A DNA stretch of 64,000 bases from Blasia pusilla (lineage: Eukaryota > Marchantiophyta > Marchantiopsida > Blasiales): contig CM114275.1 of NCBI GenBank assembly GCA_050084515.1, positions 2,232,001-2,296,000 on the forward strand, written 5' to 3'. This document shows positions 1-13,483 of this stretch, piece by piece (within the stretch, counting starts at the first letter, position 1; each line of letters starts with the position of its first letter). The notes beneath the pieces were generated by a model. It saw nothing but the letters and a program-made list of their open reading frames with translations, was not told the origin of the DNA and made no database searches. The translations under genes were made by a program, and so were the position numbers.

Positions 1-176
1 CCATGGGATGTGTGTTGTTCCATAGAGATCTGAAAGATTTTCCTTCTTGCCCCAAGTTCCACAAGTCACGGTTCAAAAAGTTTGGGAAGTCGTTAGTACC
101 ATGTAAGGTTCTTCGACACTTTCCCATCATACCAAGGATGCGACAAATGTTTAGATGTCCTACCTTGTCATGATTT

Positions 177-880
177 TTGGTGTGGGCAGCATCTAACAAG
201 AGCCAAGATGAGATGGTTAGACATGCAGGTGATGTAGATCAAACTTACCCTAAGTTTGGTGAATTTTGTTTTTGCAAATTTGGGTTAGCTCTTCATGGGG
301 TCAACCCATTTTCAAATAAATCGAGTTCTTGGTCAACATGGCCAATATTACTAGTAAATTATAACTTTCCTCCTTGGTTGCAAACAAAAAATTTGTTGTT
401 ATGCTTGCACTCCTTATACTTGGGAAGGAGAGTGTACATGGAGGGAACATCAACACCTATCTTGCCCCATTAGTAGAGGAATTTGAGGAGTTATGGCAAG
501 GTGTGGTGCTCCATGATGCTCGAAAATCCCATAGGTAGAGGGAGTTTACCTATAAGTTGATGATTATTTGGACTATCGATGACTACTCTACACTGGAAAA
601 ATCCATGGTGGAAAGCTTGCATGTACCATATATGGGCCTAGGGTGGAATCAAAATTTTCCAAGGAGTATGGCTAACCCATATTTGGAGGTCATCGATGCT
701 ACTTGCCTTTTGCTCACCCTTGGAGAGGCAGAAAGTAAGGCATCTATTTTAACAATAGAGGGGAAAGAAGATCCCCACCATAAAGGGTTACCATTGAGGA
801 GATTTTGGCATGGGCTGAAGAGAAGAAAAAATATGACGAGAGTGGGGGACAAGAAGACGGTGTCGTATAGTAAAATCAGC
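177..880 (+). pseudogene. CACTA (En/Spm) transposase Tnp2, N-terminal part, decayed
   Basis: The reading frame beginning near 177 carries the plant Tnp2 signature: a HGVNPFSNKSSSWSTWPILL stretch followed by YNFPPWL, then WTIDDYS near 570. These match the conserved block of CACTA transposases in which a DG/HGVNPF core precedes the NLPPWL motif. Similarity continues in shifted frames to about 870 (a GHR..LPF.HPW block near 690-720 and an EEILAWAEE block near 800). Stop codons at 471-476 and frame changes make it non-functional. The rest of the same gene resumes near 2165, so the gene has been split by inserted DNA. The family is clear; exact borders are inferred. Confidence 0.75.
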
Positions 881-2165
881 CAGTGTGTAAACTCCTTCCT
901 CGTTAAGTGTTAGATAGAGTTTTATTAGTATTAAGTAAATTAGCTTAAGAAAAAGAAATACCCATGTTTAAACTTCTTTATGGTGCCTCTTTTATGCGGG
1001 CCCAATTTTAGAAAAGAGATAATAAATAAAAGATGACTTTATAAAAGTAAAGTTATGAGGTTGGTGCTTTAATGAAAAGCAAAAGTAGGCTTGGTTGGTG
1101 GCTAGGTTAGTTGGGGTAATTTGGAAAATATCAAATGGGTAAAAGAGGATATTTTGGAAGAGATAAGAGGAAATCTACTTGTGTCAAAATGTGATTGGTT
1201 AAGCCTTGAGAGGAAGGCATGTGGCACAAGATAAGATTAGCTCTATTTTATAGTCTTGTGGGTCTCTTATGAGTATATAAAGAGGAGGGACCTTCAAGGG
1301 TTCATCACCTTCTATTCCACATCTTGAGTCTTTCGTGTCACTCTTGAGTGTATACTTTGGGATTGCTTGCTCTTCCAATGAGAGTGGATCACCCCTCTTG
1401 GAAGAGTAACTTGACCATGGTCTATTCTTCGAGAGGTTTCTATAGTGTGGTGTGTGTGTGGAGATGAGAGGTTTGTCACCTTAGAAGAGTTTAGTCATAC
1501 TAAAATAATGAATGTTTTGGCTTGTTACTTCCCCCAATGAGAGTGGATTACCCCTCTTGGGAGAATAACTCTGCCAAAACCCATTCTTGAGAAGAGTAGA
1601 GAATGTTTGTCAAGCATGGATAGAGGTGGAGCACGAGTTGTGCCCGAATTTCCTTTCCTTAATCCATATCATGTCAAGATACTCTTTCTATATAGGCACT
1701 GATTCACTCGCTATTTAGTTTATCACTTTGGGGAGGCGTTCATGAACCAGGTCATTCAATCTCCAACTCCGGTGATCGTTCGTATCGTCACATATGGAAG
1801 GACATTGAATTGTACTTTGTATGTCCTTATATAGCAATCCATGGACGTCAATAGGCCTGCTCAAGTAGGGTTTAATACTAGTTGTGCTATCTTCCTCGTA
1901 TATAAGCGTAAAATAGTTTATAGGGATTTTATAGTTAGGAATTTTGGGGTCCGATGTTACGAAGAAGTGATCGCCTCGGCACTTCCATTTGTGATACCTG
2001 TCGTGAGAGAATGAAGAGTATACATAATAATTGTATATAGAAAAAGGAGATCTTCTCAGAGAATTCATCTTGCATCGACCGCGTCTGCCGCAGCTAGAAG
2101 GCCTGCCCTTACTCGAAGAAAGGCTCTCGACACGACAACGGTCCTTCTGATCCATACAAAAAAAT
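880..2165 (+). mobile_element. LTR-like insertion splitting the CACTA transposase
   Basis: This 1.3-kb stretch separates two halves of one Tnp2 gene and has no transposase similarity. A TATA-box-like tatataaag at about 1274, followed by a leader with two similar 40-60-bp segments built around 'aatgagagtggat.acccctcttgg' (near 1377 and 1537), looks like the promoter region of an LTR. No internal retroelement genes are seen, so a solo LTR or short non-autonomous element is most likely. I could not fix its termini or a target duplication. An antisense frame at 1715-2155 is not recognised. Confidence 0.4.
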
Positions 2166-4100
2166 GGGAGTGAAGAGGAGGAGTTTGCTCTTCAATTTAC
2201 CTTGTTGGAAAGTATCATAGCAACTTAACTTGTGTTCTTCCTACTATATACTCTCAGTGTTAGGACTTTTTTTGCCTTCACAACTCTCTTTGATGGGATT
2301 CCTTGATCATAAATTATCATCTTCTTATTCACCACACTGTGGATGTCATGCATGTGGAGAAGAATATTGCTGAAAACTTAGTAAAGAAAATATTTGGAAT
2401 TAAAGATATAGTCAAGTTTAGAAAAGATATGGAGGCAAGAAGAGTTCAAAATCATTTGTGGTTACAACAGCTCCCACGGAGAGTAGAAGGTCTTGTAAAA
2501 TGTATTGCAAACTATGTGTTGTCTCCTTGTGAGTTGATGGTGGTTCTTGGTATGATTGAGTCACTCAAAGTGCCCTTAGGATATTGCGGTGAGTTGAGGA
2601 AACATGTGGTACACAAGAAGTTGGGAAATATGAAGTCACATCATTACAACGTGTTGCTTCATCAAATTCTACCTTATTCCTTGCGTGGCCTTATGAAAAA
2701 GGAAGTTTGGATGACCATCATGAGGTTAAGTAGGATTTTTAGAGGTATATGTATGAAAGTCTATGATCCATCTCAACCTGAAAGATTACCTGAGGATACT
2801 ATTATCACCTTATGTTTGTTAGAGATGCATTTCCCCGTGCCTTCTTTGATGGTATGACACATTTACTTGTCCATTTAATAGTGGAACTTGATATTTTTGG
2901 GCCAATAGCTTTTCGTTGGATGTACCCAATAGAGAGGTACATGGGTGTAATGAAGAAGTATATACCCTAGAGCTAGACCAGAGGGACGCATGTCAAAAGG
3001 GTGTGTGAAAGATGAGGCCGTGGGATTTGTCACTGAGTACATGGGGAGGTTTGAAGCTATTTGGACCCGTGTGTGGGATGATGGCGAGGAAGATGGAGTG
3101 ATAGGAGAAGAGTTGGAAGGGGCAGGAGTACCCATCCCACTCTCACGCGAGTTGTTGTAGATGGCACATCACTACATTCTACATAATACAAAGTCATTGC
3201 AAGTATGGCATGTGTAGGTGTTTGAAGTTTTTTTTGCTTCACATTTTCATGTCAAAAATTTGATTGCACTTAGCTAATATCTTATTGGATTGCGTTTTCT
3301 TGGAGGAAGTACAACTTGTCTCAACCCAACTTACCCTTTGAAGATTGGATTCAATCTGCGATAATTGTTGAAGCTAATGGGAAGCCACTACAGCTAGATC
3401 CATTGGCATTTTCCTTGTCTATTCCACCTCAAGCCAAGGTGCTTTCATATAGAAGTATGAAAGCATAGGGGAACCATTATAGAGTAGAGGGAAGGGATGG
3501 ACTAAATTCATTTGCCACATTTCATTGTGGCATTGGAGCATACTTTTGGGATGAGAACAACACTCCATTAAATTATGCTTACTCATATATATGTTGGAAC
3601 CTTGATAGATATTTTGGCTTTTCATTATGGGTTGGTAGATCAACCAATAGTGTTGATGAGAGGGAGATGGGTGAAGGAAGAATGGGATTCCCCTAGAAAA
3701 TCAACGAGGAGAGATACTAAAGGCTTCCTTTTAGCCAACCTAAAGTCTTGCCTATCACCATTAGACCAACCATTTGTTTTTCCATCTCAAGTGGAGGAGG
3801 TTTTCTTTGGCGATGCAAGTGAGGGAAGTGGATGGAAAGTAGTATTGAGGAAGGAAGCTCGAGGTTGTCGAGGTTTTGTTGAAGAAAATGAGGTGGTATA
3901 TGGAGATAATGAATATTTCATTGGTCTCAGGGTGCAATGAGCTTACCTGAGATATTTCCTATCTTAAACACACTAGGAGCTATAGAATTGACAAACCAAG
4001 AAATGGAAGTAGCACGTATGGATTTTGCAAGTGTAATTCTTGTGCAGGTTTTTATAGAAGATAGTTCTCCGAGTGATAAATCTAAAGAGGATAGTGGTTC
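2165..4100 (+). pseudogene. CACTA transposase Tnp2, C-terminal part (DUF4218 and DUF4216)
   Basis: The gene resumes with an SLLFNLPCW motif near 2190 and, after an apparent intron, HTVDVMHVEKNIAENL from 2326, the canonical Tnp2 DVMH.EKN block. A DUF4218-type region follows to about 2970, with a VHLIVELD...FRWMYPIERYMGVMKKY signature that crosses a stop at 2856. From 3575 to 3935 a DUF4216-type domain is recognisable (YVGTLIDILAFHYG, then DQPFVFPSQVEEVFF and GWKVVLRKEARG). An acidic, serine-rich tail continues to about 4100. Domain order matches intact CACTA transposases. Stops and frameshifts at several points make this a relic. Confidence 0.8.
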
Positions 4101-4139
4101 AAGAGTATTATGTCAACCAATAAGATTTTGTTTGTTTAT

Positions 4140-6240
4140 TTATTGACAACCTTTAGTATGGGGAATTCTCCATTTTTTCCTGAGCAGAGTGTGGGCATGT
4201 GCTCACGTACACCAAAGGGAGCCAAGCTCATCTTGAAGCACTTCTATCTATTGAAGGCAAGAAGTAAGTTACTAGATAGTGTAGTGTGGCAATTTTGGTG
4301 TTTGAAGAGAATAAGGTAATCCACTTTTAGTGAGATATAAGTGGATAGGATAGGAGTATATGATGATGTAGTGGATGATGATTGGAGGAAGTTTCCTATG
4401 ATTCCACCCATAGAAGATGAGCCCACAATCAAGTCCCAAGTAAAACTCTCAGAGAAATGTATGGAGAATGCTACTTTAGATGAGTCCATGATCAAATCCT
4501 AAGTAAAACTCCCAAAGAAATGTACGGATAATGCTACTTTAGATAAGTTGGTGATGATAGTTTGCCATGATGACACTCTTGGATGCACTCCATTGGACAC
4601 ACAACAAGTTGTCGAGGGGGAGGAGATAGCGGGGGCTAGATAAACTTTGCAAGTTGAAGGTTGTGTGAAGAAGACCTTAAGCCACGATATAGAGTTAGAT
4701 GATTTTCCGGTGGAGGGTTTGGACTTGGGAATAGTTGATATATCAGATTCCATGAGTGAACTTCCATGGGTGAGGATTTGGTAACTCTTTCTCCTCCTAA
4801 CCGAGACAAGGAGAAGAAAGGGTTACCAAATCCTTACGAAGAATTGCAAAAACAATGAATATTGGAGATCAAGGCTCGCAAAGTTTCCATCTTTGGTAGT
4901 TCTGATCATATACTACAATAAGTGTGAATAAGTGTAATTATGAGAGTAGTAGCGACCATGAAAACTAGTATCATTTACTTGATTACTTCCATATGTTAAT
5001 TGATTTGGTTGGTTGTGTTTTTTATGAGGGCCAAATGCAATTGGCCCTTCTAGGAGAAAGAGACCTACTTCTGTCCCAATAGAGGATGATAAACACCCGC
5101 TTGGGATAAGTCTTCAATTAAAGGAGATCATGCCTCTATGAGATTCAAAGATTGTAGTGAGTTCAGGAGATTTCACCCTAGTTCCTTCTAGAGGAAACCC
5201 TACATGTGTGGTGTCCTCTAATAAGGAGATAGATTATGATATACTCGAAGAAGAGCAACCTGAACATGACCACCTATAAGAATCATGGGTAATTTTCTAT
5301 CTCTTGTGTTTTTCAAATGGTGTTGTGTTTTCATTTGTGGTGAATGACCAAGGCCTAATAGTTGGATACTTAATACCCATAGGTTGAATAATTTGTGAAT
5401 GTTGCTCATGCCCCTCTCTCGCACAGAGGGAGGTCCTTCGAGAGGAACTCCAACATATATGCCTCAACGTTGGAATACGCCTCGAGATGGCATCAAAGAC
5501 ACAACCATGGGAAGGCAAGGTGGTCCTCTGCCACCATATCCTAGTGAGGCATGGCCCAACGGTGGGATGTATTGGAATGCCACATTAGGTGGATGGTTTT
5601 CCTCGGCATTCCCAACTCATGAATATGGTAGTTGGTCCCATGGGAAACAACAACGATGGGTTGGTTGTATTGTGTCCTCATAAAAACCATGGGTTTCTTT
5701 TGTAAGAACAAGTGGGTAGATTCAGTCTTTGATTTTCTTGTTTGTCACCAATAATTTATACTTTTCATAAATTCCATCTGTTTTGTATTGTTGCATATTT
5801 ATTACTTGTATGTTTTGTATCTTTTTCTACTCACAAAAATTTTGGTACTCTTTGGCTACATAGAACTTAGGGTGGAGGAGGAGATCCACGAGATCCCTAT
5901 CACAGATCTCCACCCCTAATTTTCTATAGAAGAGGGTGTGAGCGACCTCCTAGTTCAAGTCAATCATGTCCTTCGCCTAGCAATATATTTACTTCAGGCC
6001 AAGACAATATTTACTTCAGGCCAAGAAAATATACTTACTCCATCCATAATGCCATACATTCCACATTCTCTAAGACATATTGATGAACAATTGCCAAGAG
6101 TTGAGTAGATAGTTGGAATTTGATCCCGAACTCCTCTAAAACCTCTCCTACAACTCCTTCCTCCTTAAATGTATCCCAATCCTTGGGTTGAAAACTTTAT
6201 AATCTTGCATATATTCTATTATTCTAGATCTTCATCTAAA
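4140..6240. other. CACTA-associated non-coding DNA
   Basis: This stretch lies between the two convergent CACTA fragments. It has only short frames broken by stops. One 94-codon frame at 5399-5683 is rich in Gly, Pro and Trp but matches nothing I recognise. An 80-bp segment is imperfectly repeated at about 4420-4480 and 4480-4540 (aagtaaaactc.cagagaaatgta). It probably represents the 3' part of the first CACTA element, but no CACTA terminal repeats were located. Confidence 0.3.
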
Positions 6241-7030
6241 CTGTAACTTTATGCCATTCCACCTTCAAGACGAGCACGCGATCTAACATATCCCTTCAAG
6301 ATACCCAAGTATCTCTTAGTGGAGTACATCCAATGATATGCTAATCGATCACAAATATCAAGCTCCTCCTCTAAATGAACCGTCAAATGAGTCATCATAT
6401 GAAAAAAGGATGGAGGAAAATTGATCTCCATAAGACATAGAGTCATTGCAACATCATCTCTCAAGTGGCTAAAATTCTTAGGATCCCAAATCTTCATACA
6501 AGACCTTCAAAATACTTTGGAAATTCTCATGATAGTCATTCATATTGATGGATTCATAAGCCCTCTTAAACACAATGGAATAATTTGTCACATGAAAACA
6601 TGTAGCACATGAGATTTGAGGCTTCCCAACTTACCCTTAAGAAGGTGCTTGATAGGCCAACAACCTTAAAAGCTCATCAATTGCTACATTGGGAATACTA
6701 TAAGCTGCACAAATGTTTTAAAAATAATATCATGAAAGAAATTTTACTCGACTTGCAACGAGGATATAATGATTTACAAGGATCTTCTAGAATTTTATTT
6801 TCTACTACCTAATCATCTAATCCATCCTTGCCATCTTCTTGATCAACTCTATTTTCAAAAGGAATTTCATCCTCTTGGTCATATGGGATGTTCTTATTAT
6901 CTATCTGATCCTATAGATCAAAACCATGAAACGCTTCACTCATCATCCTACCCACATCCATATCTTGGTCTACAACAAGAAGAATGGGCTCTTCTACACT
7001 TCTTGCACCTTGTGCATATTGATTGATGGC
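6240..7030 (-). pseudogene. Internally deleted CACTA transposase
   Basis: Read on the minus strand, 7030 to 6650 gives Tnp2 N-terminal similarity (a GRMMSEAFHGF block, later LYPRCKSSKISFM, the usual LY.GCK..SKLSF motif). At about 6640 this passes directly into GKLGSLKSH and then the DUF4218 segment DDVAMTLCLMEINFPPSFF, HMMTHLTVHLEEELDICDRL and HWMYSTKRYLGILKGYVRSR at 6497-6249. The whole central catalytic part found at 177-2400 in the other copy is missing, so this is a deletion derivative. It lies in opposite orientation to the first fragment, facing it tail to tail. Confidence 0.7.
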
Positions 7031-8950
7031 ACAATCTAGATTCCCACTAGATTTCAAATCCTCGGCCCTCTTCTACTTATCATTAGATGATTCATATTCT
7101 ATGTTATTTCTTCATACTCTTATAGGAGGATATCTTTGGAATTTATTTCAATGTTTCTCTTTAACAAAAAAAATAGTCTGAATCTAAGGCATGTGCATTA
7201 TGTGCTAGGACATTGGCTTTTTTCATTCCTAGATTTTTAGCTGATTCTTTCTCCCTTCGCAAAATCTTGTCGTCATGAGTGGCAATCTATTGTGAATCAC
7301 ATACAACTATCCTATTGCAAGGGGCCTCTATGTGCGTCATTTTGAGGGTCTAAGAAACTAAAAACATAACAAAATGGCAACTTTGATAATAGTTATTTTA
7401 CTTATACTCCATTTTTTTCCACATATTTAACCTAAAATCTGGAAAATAAAAAAGGACTTCCAAAAGATTAGAATTTGCCTCATCCTTGGAGCGCACAAAC
7501 TTTGATATTTTGTTGAAAGCTAGTATGCCTTGCTCAGATTCAGAAAATGAGATTGTAGTATTCAAGTTCATAAATTCTTTGTGTATAAAAATACTAGAAC
7601 TCACTTGACATCTACACTACTAATGGGGTAATTTGAGGCTTTATTTATTTTAGCAGTTTTAGATAGCACACTGTCATGATTGGGATAGATGAACTTTCAT
7701 AATCTTCAATTGAAATTTACCTATAAGACATATTGGTTTAGGTTGTAGGAACTGATTCGAGCGGAATTCGCTTATTGTTCATATCTAGCTCGACACGTTC
7801 TTGTATTATTCAAGAAATACAAGAAGAACATACATCGTTTAGCAATTACTCAAACTATCCTCACCTTATAGGACTATTGAAGGTTGAGATGAAACTTGAA
7901 GAATACATTAAAAAAAGACTTTGCTAGAATGATTATGTGAGCTTCTTATGGGGTTATACATTTTAACTTCAAGAATTTTTGCAAGCAAGTGGTTACTTAG
8001 TAGGCTATTAGAGTGTCTAGAAGATTTGGTACAAGGTAGGAAAGGAGGTGAAAATTTGAGAATTTTTTAAGAAGATATGGGACCCACAAAATATTTGATT
8101 CAAAACTTTGTGAGGGGAAGTGAAGATCTCATTATAAACTTTGTGAAGCCGGTTTGGTGTTTTTTTGGAGCTCTTCTCCATAAACTCAAGTTTGGTTGCT
8201 TTGGACTATCGATTGCTCTAGTTCAACCTGCACAAGTTGTTCCTTCTTCATCTCACTCCGATAGTCGTTGGATGAACAACAAAATTTCCAAACATTCAAT
8301 AGTTGTGAAAAAGGAGAGTTACCTCATGATAAAGCTCTAAGTTGACAATTAAGTTAGAAACTGATTTGTTGAAATCATGGATGCCATTGGATAGTTAGCC
8401 AATGCTAGCTCTGACTTTATACAAAGAGACAATTTTTCTGGTCTCTCTTCTTCATGCACATGCTAGCACTTGAAATGGCTATAGATTAACACAAAGATTG
8501 GCAACAAGCTCTCGTGAGAAAAGATCAATACAGATTTCATAAAGTAGACTATAAAACATACACGACCATAGTAGGGATTGATGCACACTAGGTGGCACCA
8601 AACCTTCCCATCAAAATCATTGAGATATTATCATCACCAATATTAGATCAACATCCTATATCCAACTTAGTCTCAATCCATAGAAATAACCATATTCTTC
8701 AAGTCTAGATAGTGATTAATAATGTGGACCTCAACTAACAATTCAAGGAAACCAATTATTGGCATTCACTTCAATTATTGGTATATTAGACAACTACACC
8801 AAACCACAAGATGGTCCAGAAAACATCGAGAAATGAAACATTACATCACTATGTGTTACAATGGACTAAATACCTATGAAATTGTGATTTATTAGCATAT
8901 TCCCCAACTAGTAGACAATGTTCCACTCTAAATCATAAATTTAAATCTAA
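7030..8950. other. No gene recognised
   Basis: AT-rich DNA with only short frames, none with a recognisable domain. The first few hundred bases may be the 5' part of the minus-strand CACTA copy. A purely sequence-based reading gives nothing else. Confidence 0.4.
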
Positions 8951-8953
8951 GGT

Positions 8954-8956
<3 letters not shown>

Positions 8957-9031
<75 letters not shown>

Positions 9032-9063
9032 ACTCACTCACTCACTCACTCACTCACTCACTC
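8957..9063. repeat. (CT)n microsatellite grading into (CTCA)n
   Basis: About 67 bases of uninterrupted CT are followed by about 40 bases of ACTC tetranucleotide repeats. The tract directly abuts the tRNA-like sequence at 9064-9200 and, read on the minus strand, would form that element's 3' tail. Confidence 0.95.
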
Positions 9064-9200
9064 ATATGGACCATGCATGTCCTAGGTAGGGGACACCACT
9101 GCTCTAGGGTTTAGACGGCCCCCCACTGTCCAAGAGCAGAGTTGAACCCGGGATCTCTTTAAGAGGACCTCATGTCAATTCAACTAACCTCCTAATCATT
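9064..9200 (-). mobile_element. Probable tRNA-derived SINE
   Basis: On the minus strand, 9186-9176 reads TAGTTGAATTG, matching the RNA polymerase III A-box consensus TRGYNNANNNG. Bases 9147-9139 read GTTCAACTC, matching the B-box consensus GWTCRANNC. Their spacing of about 30 bases is normal for a tRNA-type promoter. A short body follows and ends in a GAGT/GA repeat tail at 9063-8957. The layout (tRNA head, body, simple-repeat tail) is that of a SINE. No flanking target duplication was confirmed, and only one copy is seen in the window. Confidence 0.5.
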
Positions 9201-10615
9201 TATCGCTTGATGAGAGAGACGAATATATGTGTATACGGTGAGGGGTTTGGTCCAATAGGTCGAGCATAGCCATGAGAAGCTTTAATAGAAAAAATTGATT
9301 AGTTTGGAATGATTCTTAAAGAAATGCTTGGGTAGAAAAAGCATGGGATTAATTCCAATATAAGGGGTTGCTATTTGTGGGAAATCCCTAGGATGGGAAC
9401 TTGACTGAAGTTCATGAGATATAGGGAAATCCCATTAAACCAAAAAGGATGATAAAGCAACCCAACTCCTGCACCTCAAACGTATAATGATGATGGGATG
9501 AAACTTCTAGTTACTACCTAGTACTTGTGCAAATTTCACAATAAAAAAATGAAACATTACATATCCGTTTGATGATATGAAGTTATTATAGTTCAGTTCC
9601 AATTCTTGAAAATTTTGATGCTACATCTAGATGCTCATGATGAGTACCAATTCTTCTCTCCTTGCTCGACAATCCAAATCTACCTCCCATCACTAAGATT
9701 CCACCGTGTCACCATCTGATTGGAATTTGGAAATTCTCATAGCAAGAATTGAAAGATAAAATAGCTCTGAAAAGAGAAAGAGAATAAGAAAATTCCACTC
9801 ATATGAAATTACCCTTCCCTCTCTTTCTGCCTTCAAACGTTGCTTCTATCTCCTCCAAATTTCCTCCTTGGCCTCATCCACAACAAGCACGTCCTAATTT
9901 CCTCTCCATGGTTAGCCAACTTTCACTTGCTGCTCCTCATCAAGCAAGCGCAAAAAGAGCTACACTTGTTCATTTTAAAAAGATGGATTAAAATGCAAGC
10001 GCCTTTCAGTAAGATTGTGACACTATGAGAACTTGAAGGAAATTTAGAAGACCGATGGGAGGGAATTTGAGGGTTAAGAAGCGAGCGCTACCAATGGCAC
10101 TTGAGAGATCAGAGTTAATATATGGGAGCTAGGTGAGTAGAGTAGAAGGGATAAAGGAAGGAAGGGAAGGGAGAAGACGATGGAGGACGGGACTTCATGA
10201 GTGGTGATAAAGAGCTTGTAGAAGCATGTGATCAAAGGGAAGAAGTAGTTGGTTATAACAATGGAAGGAGGGCATGGGATTTTGGTCTCTCTGAATGAGA
10301 TCCTCTATAATCCAATGTTATGGATGTACTTGGCTCCAAAGAAACCAAAATAGTTTGTGCAACAAGAGCAGGGCGGGGTTGCGCTTGCAATACACATTCA
10401 TGATCACTTCCCTCTACGCTTTGATTAAAAACATCTCCATCAACCCTCAGGTCTTTCTCTTGAACATCTTATCTCCTCCAAGGAAACCCCAAGCAAACTG
10501 CTTGAAATCCGCATGCAAACGTGCATGAGGGATCAAATTTCATTGCCGCATACCATGCAAAAGGGATCCCATAGGTCCCTATACTTCCTCTAGACCAACA
10601 AAAGTAATTAAATTA

Positions 10616-10620
<5 letters not shown>
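9200..10620. other. No gene recognised
   Basis: The longest frames here (62 codons at 9803-9991 and 9840-10028; 77 codons at 10295-10528) lack any recognisable domain. Nothing else supports a gene. Confidence 0.4.

Positions 10621-10674
<54 letters not shown>
10620..10674. repeat. (CT)n microsatellite
   Basis: About 54 bases of uninterrupted TC/CT repeats. Confidence 0.95.
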
Positions 10675-10678
<4 letters not shown>

Positions 10679-10679
10679 T

Positions 10680-13480
10680 CCGGGCTAGGTGAAGTAGTGC
10701 AAAAGAGGGATCTGAAGAATGATGTAGGAAAGTATTGGATTTAGATCATCACTAGCAAACAAAGGAAGATATTAGGCATATAGTAAAGAAGTGCAATTCC
10801 ATGATCTAATATGAAAAATAGAGACGAGGTGGTGCTAAGGAATCAGAAGGATAGAGGTCAAGAGAAATGGGAAAAGCAAATATATAGGATATAGAGCATG
10901 CCAAAATATTGCAATGTATGTGCGTTTGTATATTGTTGAGCTGAAGCAATATTTCTCTGTGTGGGTTACAACCAAAAAGTTCATTGGGCCGAGAAGTGTG
11001 TGTGGGTGTGTAAAGCCACCTAAGCCATAGTCATCTGCAAGGCACATACCAAACAACAACAAGCACCTGCAATCTCACTGTATACTAAAGAAGATAGATG
11101 AAATCTCCTTGCAATCATGTAGGAAACCTACATATCCCTCTTTTCATAACCAAAACATCAAATATGGCTTCTATAAACTCCCAAAAAAACTCTTCGCCCC
11201 ACGTAAGATGTAGAGACAACCATCCTAAATGAAGACCATCACAAAGATTACTCACATGAGCTTGATCATTCCATGGCTTTGAACCAAACATCCCTTAATT
11301 TTTTCTACAACAGACAGCTACTGGCAGGAATAGGCGCGCACTATCGCACACACCCTACACATCTAACCTTTATGTATTTTCCACATCAAGTTGCGGATGA
11401 AAAGGGCTTCTCCTTCTAAAATGAGTAGGCATCCTTACTTCACAAATTTCACTTCTTAGGGATAAGAAACCAACTTCACATTTATTCGAGAAAACCTTTC
11501 CTCTAGTGGAAAAGTGTATTCATATTCCTATTCATATGAAAATAATACAAGTTTAGTCATTAAAAAAAGGTTCAAAATATTTTTCCATCCTCATTTTTCT
11601 TTATTAATTTTTTCATTCCAAACTACTAAAACTACTAATACTACCGTTATATATTCCATATTATTTTATAAATTAGAATTATTCAAATTTATATTTGAAT
11701 GAATTAAAATTGTACACTCATCATATTTTTACTCTTATTTTACAACTAAGTTTAACTAACTTTAGTTTTTACAGGATAATAAAAGTTTTTAATAAGTCAC
11801 GTCATTGTTTAAGATTATTTTATATTATAATATTTAAATCTTCATTTCTTGTTATTAAAACATTTTGCCACATAATTTTTCTAGTTAATCTTAGTTGTAT
11901 TTTAGAGCTTAAATTTGACATGTTGGAACTTTTAGCATATCTAGTTGTAAAACTAGTGCTTATGGACTTAGTTGTAAATTTCTAGTGCTAAATCAATCCT
12001 TCTTTCTAAGTACCTAAGAATCCTATTCCCCAAGTCTTGACCAACCTTCCCAAGTTGCTTGCCTATACCAAAGTGTGTTAATTAGTTAATCAAGGTGTAT
12101 TCCTAAATTAAACTTGATACATGGCCAAACACTCATCACGGTTAATTCCTTGTTCAAGGACTTGAGTACTTAGGGAGGGAGAGTGCCCCCCTACAGATTC
12201 TTCTATGGTTCTCTAGGGGAACTGTCCCACTTGGGCCCTTGATTTTGGCCCTCAACCTAAATGTAGACTGCAACTCGTGGACCAACGTTTGACTAGTTAT
12301 CCATCAAGATGGCTTGGCGGAGGCTTCTTGCAGCTTAGGCAACTCTCAACTCCCCAAATGCATCTTGGAGCTTAGACCCAAATTCCATGTGTCTCATGGC
12401 TAGCGCCCATCTTGACTCCTCGTTTGGCGTCTCATGGTTGTCTTGTTGGCCTTTATGCCTCGTGACTAGTCTCATGTCGTCTCGCCCCATTATAACACTA
12501 CTTCACGAGAGAAGAACAATGAATAGTTATTCATGTATTTAAGATATTTTGTTAAGAGGATATATAAGGCATATTTGAGGAGAATAGTTGGATTCGGATA
12601 AGCACCTAAACCAGGAATACGTGTTGGGATGACTAATATTTGGGCTTGCCCTAGAATTGAGGAGATAAGTAACTATATCTTGGGGCTTGGGGAGATCTTA
12701 CTTATGAAATGATTAATAAATTTAGTGACGCAGTTAAGTCAAACTCAATAGTGATCTAAACACAATGTACAGTTGGGACCATATTTACATATTGTGAACA
12801 AGTGAAGGTTTTGATAGAATGTTTGGTTAGTTAGTTTATATGGTAGCTTAGATTAGCTATGAGAAAGCCAATCTAGGGTTTTCTAAAATGAAGAAGTTGA
12901 ATGTTTCTAAGGATTGAATGCAATAACCCAAGATTTAAGTTGAAAGAGGAATTGCAAGTTAGACACTAAAATACAATCAATGTCAGGGGTTTGGATTGTT
13001 AGGCTTATACCAAAGAAGACTTAACGTGTTTGCATTGATGATGAAATAAACCTTTCTAAATACTGGCGAGTGTCGCGATCCTCATAACCAAATGCATGCT
13101 AATGCAAGCCACAAAGTTACTCTGAAGAGACTCCCAATCATTTGCAAAAATTTGCCTTAATCGAGCCAAATTAAACCTCCATGCATATAGTTGGTTTTCC
13201 TAACCCAAATATTGCAAAGATTCCAACATGGAAGGAGAAGTACTACGTATCAAGAGAACTTGTCATCTTGGATAGCATGTGGAATAGCTTTGGGTTGGGA
13301 AAATGTCTTGACGAGACCCATGATACCACCGAAGTGAGATCTCAACCATTCCCATGACTGAGGAGGGGATGACATTGGGAAAAACATAGGGAGCATCCAT
13401 ATTCGAAGTGGAGTGAAAGGTAATGTGAAGTAGATCGAAGAAGGAAAGTTACATAAAATTCGCGACATGAAACACGAATC
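10680..13480. other. No gene recognised; AT-rich
   Basis: Strongly AT-rich between about 11500 and 12000. The two short frames there (11514-11702 and 11695-11985) look like chance openings in low-complexity DNA. No domains were seen on either strand. Confidence 0.4.
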
Positions 13481-13483
13481 GTG

